Below, piece after piece: positions 56,101 through 62,100 of a DNA stretch of 64,000 bases; positions within the stretch are counted from its first letter, which is position 1; every line of letters starts with the position of its first letter. Source of the stretch: Agapetus fuscipes. Its lineage: Eukaryota > Arthropoda > Insecta > Trichoptera > Glossosomatidae. The translations under genes and the position numbers were made by a program. The notes beneath the pieces are model-generated. The model did not search any database, had not been told where the DNA came from, and saw only the letters and a list, made by a program, of their open reading frames with translations. The stretch covers positions 21,557,479 through 21,621,478 of the forward strand of contig OX637336.1 of the NCBI GenBank assembly GCA_951799405.1, given 5' to 3'.

Positions 56101-59100
56101 TGTGTACTGGGTGCCACAGCTTGTATCGCCAAAAATCAAAACATATCTAAAAATGCTCGATTGGCGGTACGCAGTGGCATACTTTTACCCACCTTGATGT
56201 ATGGAAGCGAGGCCTGGACGGTGAATGAAAGTGAAATTAGTAAAGTCCATACTGTTGAAATGGACTTTCTAAGAAGTATGATTGGGAAAAAACGGAGTGA
56301 CAGGGTGAGGAATGATTTTGTAAGAGAAGAATGTGGTGCAAGAGAAAGTGTGAAAGTGAAGATTAAAAGAAGTTTGTTAAGATGGTTTGGGCATATGGAG
56401 AGAATGAATGAGGAAAGACTGACGAAGAAAGTATATGTTGGTAGAATAGATGGATGTCGTGGTAGAGGAAGACCGAGAAAGGTATGGATGGACCAAATAT
56501 CCGAAATTGCGAATGAATGGAATATCCAGAGTCATAATAAAAGAAGAGCCTGTATGAAGAAAATTATGACTCTGGAGGAAATGAAAGAAGTATGTAAGGA
56601 CAGAAAGAAATGGCGGTTGATCTGTAATGTTGGCGGCTAGGGTTTATTAAATTGGAATTTGTTTTTATTTGTAAATGGATATTTTGTATTTGGATATTAT
56701 TATTTAGTGATGTATAAAATGTAATTTGTCGTGTGTGTGTGTTCCTTGACTTATAGGTTGGTATGCGGCTGACCACCCATGCTGTAAAAATGGTTCACTT
56801 TGCCAATGTCACCCCTGTCTCAGGGAAGGACGGCAAGAGTTGCAGGGTGTATGTCCATTTGAGATTTGGTTTTTATGTTGTAGGTTCACATGAGGCATGT
56901 GCAAGCGCGAACTTGTACGTGTCTGGTTGTGAGAATGCATGTAATGTGAATCTCCAATGTAACATATCTTTGCAACTTAGATTAGATTAGATTAGATTAG
57001 ATGGGTGGTCAGCCTCATACCAACCTATAAGTCAAGGAATACGAGTAATAAATGACATTTAAGTTTACAAAAAAAACAACAAAACCTTAAAAATAAATCT
57101 ATACAAAAAAAAGTCAAAAATTTCTTATGCAAAAAATGTAGCAAACTAATAAACCAACATTACAAATCAGCATTGCAGATTAGCCGCCACTTCTTCCTGT
57201 CCTTGCATACTTCTTTCATTTCATTCAGAGTCATAACCTTTTTCATACAAGCTCTCCTTTTATTATGACTCTGGATATCCCATTCACTCGCTATTTCGAA
57301 AATTTGGTCCATCCATACCTTTCTCGGTCTTCCTCTTCCACGACATCCATCTATTCTAGCAACATATACTTTCTTCGTAGAGGAATTGTGCTTAAGATGA
57401 CATACTCAGGTAAGATGACATACTTACTATATCTGTTCAAATATACCCGCCATAAGCACATAATCGACTTTCATGCATCGGCTCACAGATGGCGCGATCA
57501 CTCAAAACTTTGTTGCCTGCCCGCTTGCGTTGTTTGGTTGTGGTGTGTGTTGTATCAATTTCGTCATTTGAAAATATTATTTTGTTGAAAGTGTTTAAGG
57601 CAATAAATATATATCAGGTAAGTTTTTTGTTATATTTGACTACTTTGATATGAACTGAGGTTAATATTAGTCATGAATATTGAAGAATCATTAAAGTAAC
57701 CTTAAATTTTTCAAGTCGCAAAATGCGGCAAATATTTTTTACCTCGTGGGGTAAGATGACATAGTAGCCGCCGGTTTAAGATGACATAGTATGTCATCTT
57801 ACCCGAATTTCTTAAATGTAAGAATACTTTAAAAATATGCTTTATTTTCTTTTAGGATGCCCGGCAACTATCAGAGGAAGTCTACACGTCATTCGTGGTC
57901 AAAGGACGATATGGCGAAAGCCATTGAAAACGTCAAAGAAAACAAGATGGGATGGCTTAAGGCGTCCAAAACATGATCAATTGCAACCTAATCTTGAAGA
58001 TGTTGCTGGACCTTCTTCGTTGACAACAGCACAGCATACAATAAATCCTGCAACAGTCGATTTAGTTCGGCGTGATTGTAAAGTCATTGCTGAATCATCT
58101 ACCATCCAGGAGATTTTAAATGAGATTTCTCCACTTCCCAAATCAGTGTCTACGGGGCAAACAAGAAACACGAAGAGGAAAATGACTGGCTCTCAGGTTC
58201 TGACAGGCACTCCTTTCATGGACGAAGCTAAAACCCAAGTCCAAAATAAAAAGGAGAAGGAAAATTGCAGGAGCATTAGAGCTCGAAAGCAGGTGAAACG
58301 CACTATCTTTCAGGATAACTCGGATACTGAACCTGTACAAGATTTTAGTCAGGACGCTGTGGATGAATCTGATGCTTCATGCCTTTATTGCATCGGATTA
58401 TACAGCAAATCGAAGCCAGGAGAGCATTGGGTATCTTTTCAATTAAGTAAGCAATGGTGCCACACTCTATGTGCTGGCGTTGCACCATGAAATTAGGTAT
58501 GTCAACTTAGACTGATGTGTGTCATCTTACCAGTATGGACATGACTAGTATTTTTTTACTTTATTTCATTTGTTAAATTTCCGCTAGTGTTAAGATTTTT
58601 TTTTGTGTTTCGGAAATAAACGTTTTAGATGTGTAATCAGAAATTTATTTTCTATCGCCTTTGAATTTTCCAATATTTGCCTCAAGGCAAAAAGTATGTC
58701 ATCTTAAGCACAATTCCCCTATATTTCTTTTCATATAATGATGGAAATAATGATATATAAGGAAGAATAACACTAAGCAATCTGGTTTTATTTTCTAGAT
58801 ATGGAATTTCATCACAGGCCAGTGTTTAAAGTCAACCATCGTAGATGACATGAAGGAAATAACATTTATTTTATGGGTGGAAGGAAGGTATGAAGCAATG
58901 TATTGTATGTGGGCTGCACTCATCTGAGTAAAAGAAAAACTTTTTGAATATCAAACCTTCCAGTGTATGAAAAATAGTATTTGAATCTATTTAGTAAACA
59001 TGCAAAAAAAAAAATCATACTGTAATTGTGTTTGTTTTCTTTTTTCTTAAATGGTACAACAGACAACAGTTATAAAATGATTTTTAAGTAACACTCTAAA

Positions 59101-62100
59101 AAACAGTTATTCTTTTCGCACGCTTAATAATAAAGAGAAATAACTCGAAAATTGGGAAAATCGAGATTTTGTAATAAAACGCAAGAACAATGCGAGAAGA
59201 ATAGGTAGAATGCGACAGCCGTTCAATTTGGACGAATATGACCGAGATAAAACATCGGCCGCCTTTTTCATCCCATACAAGTTGTACTGGGTGTCTGAAC
59301 TTTAAACGTGATTTCCCAACATTCTTGTTTTTTGAGTTATTGCTCTTTATTATTAAACGTGCGTTTTGTTTGAGTACTGTTTTGTAAGTGGTCTACTGCA
59401 TAAAACAAGAATTGGCGAGCTTTCATGCCCTTGCATAGAGACCAACGTCAGCAGGCAGCTACCTACTTGTTAACTTCCTCATGTTAATATTAAGTAAGGG
59501 CTATATGTATAAAGCAGAAATGGTTCGTCCTTTTGTGTTTGTTGTAACCGAAATTAACTGTATTATATTTTCAAAAATGTTTCTTTTACGTTAGATATTT
59601 TGAAATTACTTCATATTCAACTTTTTCTATGATATTTAACACATACCTATATATAAGGGACCTTTTCAATGTGTAATACATGCACTAAGCTTTGTATTCA
59701 AAATAATCTCTTCCCCAGGATCTTGGTTGGTGGTTGGGGTGGTGTAGTGACAGAGTTTGATGAGAATGCCATCAGGAGTAGTTGCAGAGGGAAGATATGG
59801 CAGGCTTGTCATCGCAGTGACATAACTGGGGCAGCCGCCTGCAGAAGCAGCACCCTGGCAACCATCAGCAGGGGCGGGGAGCTCGTCCTATGGAGACTAG
59901 ACACGGGAAGACTCATCCGGTCTACATTTTATTATTTAAAACCTCCTCATAGTACTTTGTTTCTCAAGCTGTGTGCTCTGTCTTAACATCTTAGCTCAAC
60001 CATTGTCAAAACCAACTGAAAAATGTTCAAATGGCGGTGTGACCAGACCTTAGTCTAGTGGTTAGCACTTCGGACTCGTAAATGTAAGGTCGTGGGTTCG
60101 AATCCCGACGGGGCAAGATATACCATTTACATTTTTAAATATGCTCTTTGTTGGGTTGAAAAATTCATATACCTTTATAAAAGACCGGTCACTAAAGGTC
60201 CAGCCAGCCTTACAACAATTTGGTCTTGCTTTAGAATTGATGCTTTCTATAGAGACGACCAAGTTCGCAGAGGGCTCTTGAGGTGTGATTCACACAAAAG
60301 CAGCGCTCACCAAATATATCATCCTAATATTATTATTACTCGGTGGCATACTGACACCCACGCTGATGTATGGAAGTGAAGCATGTAGACATGGACATCT
60401 AAGAATTAAGATTGGGAACAAACGGAGTGATGGGGTGAGGAATGATTTTTAAAAAGAAGAATGTGTCTAGAATCCAGAATCATAATAAAAGAAGAGCTTG
60501 TATGAAAAAGGTTATGACTCTGAATGAAATGAAAGAAGTACCTTTGTGAGGACCAAATTAAACGGTGGTTGATCTGCAATGTTGGCAGCTAAGACATTGT
60601 TATTTTTTTTTAATTATTAGTTAACGTATTTATTAATTTGTAATATTCTATAATTTTAGTTCCTTGACTTACTTATCATAGGTTGGTGTAAGGCTGAAGA
60701 ACCATACTGTAAAAATGATTCACTTTGCCAATGTCACCCCTCTTTCAGGGTAGGTAGGTAGAGTTGCTGGGATTATGTTTATTTGAGATTTTTTATTTAT
60801 TTTCTAAATGCACATGAGGCATATGTAAGTGCAAACTTACATTTGTCTAATATTTTTTAGTGTTGATCTGTTAACACAGTGAAAGTCCATTTTTATAAAT
60901 ATTTAAATTAAAAATATAAATGGTAAAACATTGTTTTAATTCACTTTATTCTTTTTTTTTTTTTTTTTGTTTTTTTTTTTTTTTTTGCTCGAATATTTTC
61001 GCCTAATGAGGCATTAGGCGAAAATATTTCAGCAAAAAAAAAAGAATAAAGTGAATTAAAACAATGTTTTACCATTTCTATTTTTAAATATTTATTACAT
61101 TTGTCTGCTTGTGGGAATGCATGAAATACAAATCTTAAATTGAATATATCTTTGAAACTTAGATTATAGATTATTATAGAGAGCATTTTGCCAAAATGGT
61201 AGAGAAACTAAAACAGCACCTCTAGTGAGTATTTGGGCTTTCATTCATTTTTGGTAAAATGCTATGTAAAGCTTTGTACTTGGGGTACTACTTTGAAGAA
61301 CTTTCCAATATTATGATGAAAGATAATTTGCTATCCACATGGTCACACCCTAGATCTAAGGTCTTTAACCCGCGGCTTGCGGGCCTCATGTGGCCCGCCA
61401 GCTAATTTCTTGCAGCCCGCGGCCACCAGAGGCTAAAAAAATAAAATATAATATAAGAAAGATAATTTGGTATCCACACGGTCACACCCTAGATAGTGCT
61501 TTCAATGTTATGATGAAAGATAATTTGCTATCCACATGGTCACACCCTAGATAGTGCTTTCAATGTTATGATGAAAGATAATTTGCTATCCACACGGTCA
61601 CACCCTAGATAGTGCTTTCAATGTTATGATGAAAGATAATTTGCTATCCACATGGTCACACCCTAGATAGTGCTTTCAATGTTATGATGAAAGATAATTT
61701 GGTATCCACACGGTCACACCCTAGATAGTGTTTTCAATGTTATGATGAAAGATAATTTGCTATCCACATGGTCACACCCTAGATAGTGTTTTTAATGTTA
61801 TGATGAAAGATAATTTGCTATCCACACGGTCACACCCTAGATAGTGCTTTCAATGTTATGATGAAAGATAATTTGCTATCCACATGGTCACACCCTAGAT
61901 AGTGCTTTTAATGTTATGATGAAAGATAATTTGGTATCCACACGGTCACACCCTAGATAGTGCTTTCAATGTTATGATGAAAGATAAATTGCTATCCACA
62001 TGGTCACACCCTAGATAGTGCTTTCAATGTTATGATGAAAGATAATTTGCTATCCACACGGTCACATCCTAGATAGTGCTTTCAATGTTATGATGAAAAT

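Larger units (their letters stand above)
54975..57037 (-). repeat. R(-) repeat split by a LINE-A copy
   Basis: 54975-55186 is R(-) up to GAACCATTTTTTACAG. The remaining inner end (ATGGGTGGTCAGCC to AAGTCAAGG) resumes at about 57001. It is the 3' end of the minus-strand LINE-A piece at 57038-57378. Confidence 0.75.

Noticed and set aside
54975..57037. A reverse-transcriptase gene flanked by ~220-bp inverted repeats, looking like a new DNA transposon carrying a reverse transcriptase
   Set aside because: The left R(-) continues after the right R(+) at 57001 (ATGGGTGGTCAGCC), so a LINE-A copy with its own R(+) tail inserted into an older R(-). Other LINE-A copies lack the left repeat.
57837..58490. 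Novel 217-residue host gene
   Set aside because: It lies inside TA-flanked inverted repeats and reads as the C-terminus of a pogo-like transposase.
60049..60118. A functional tRNA gene
   Set aside because: The A and B boxes are good, but the acceptor stem does not pair, and the body continues into a sequence repeated at 13800, so it is a SINE.
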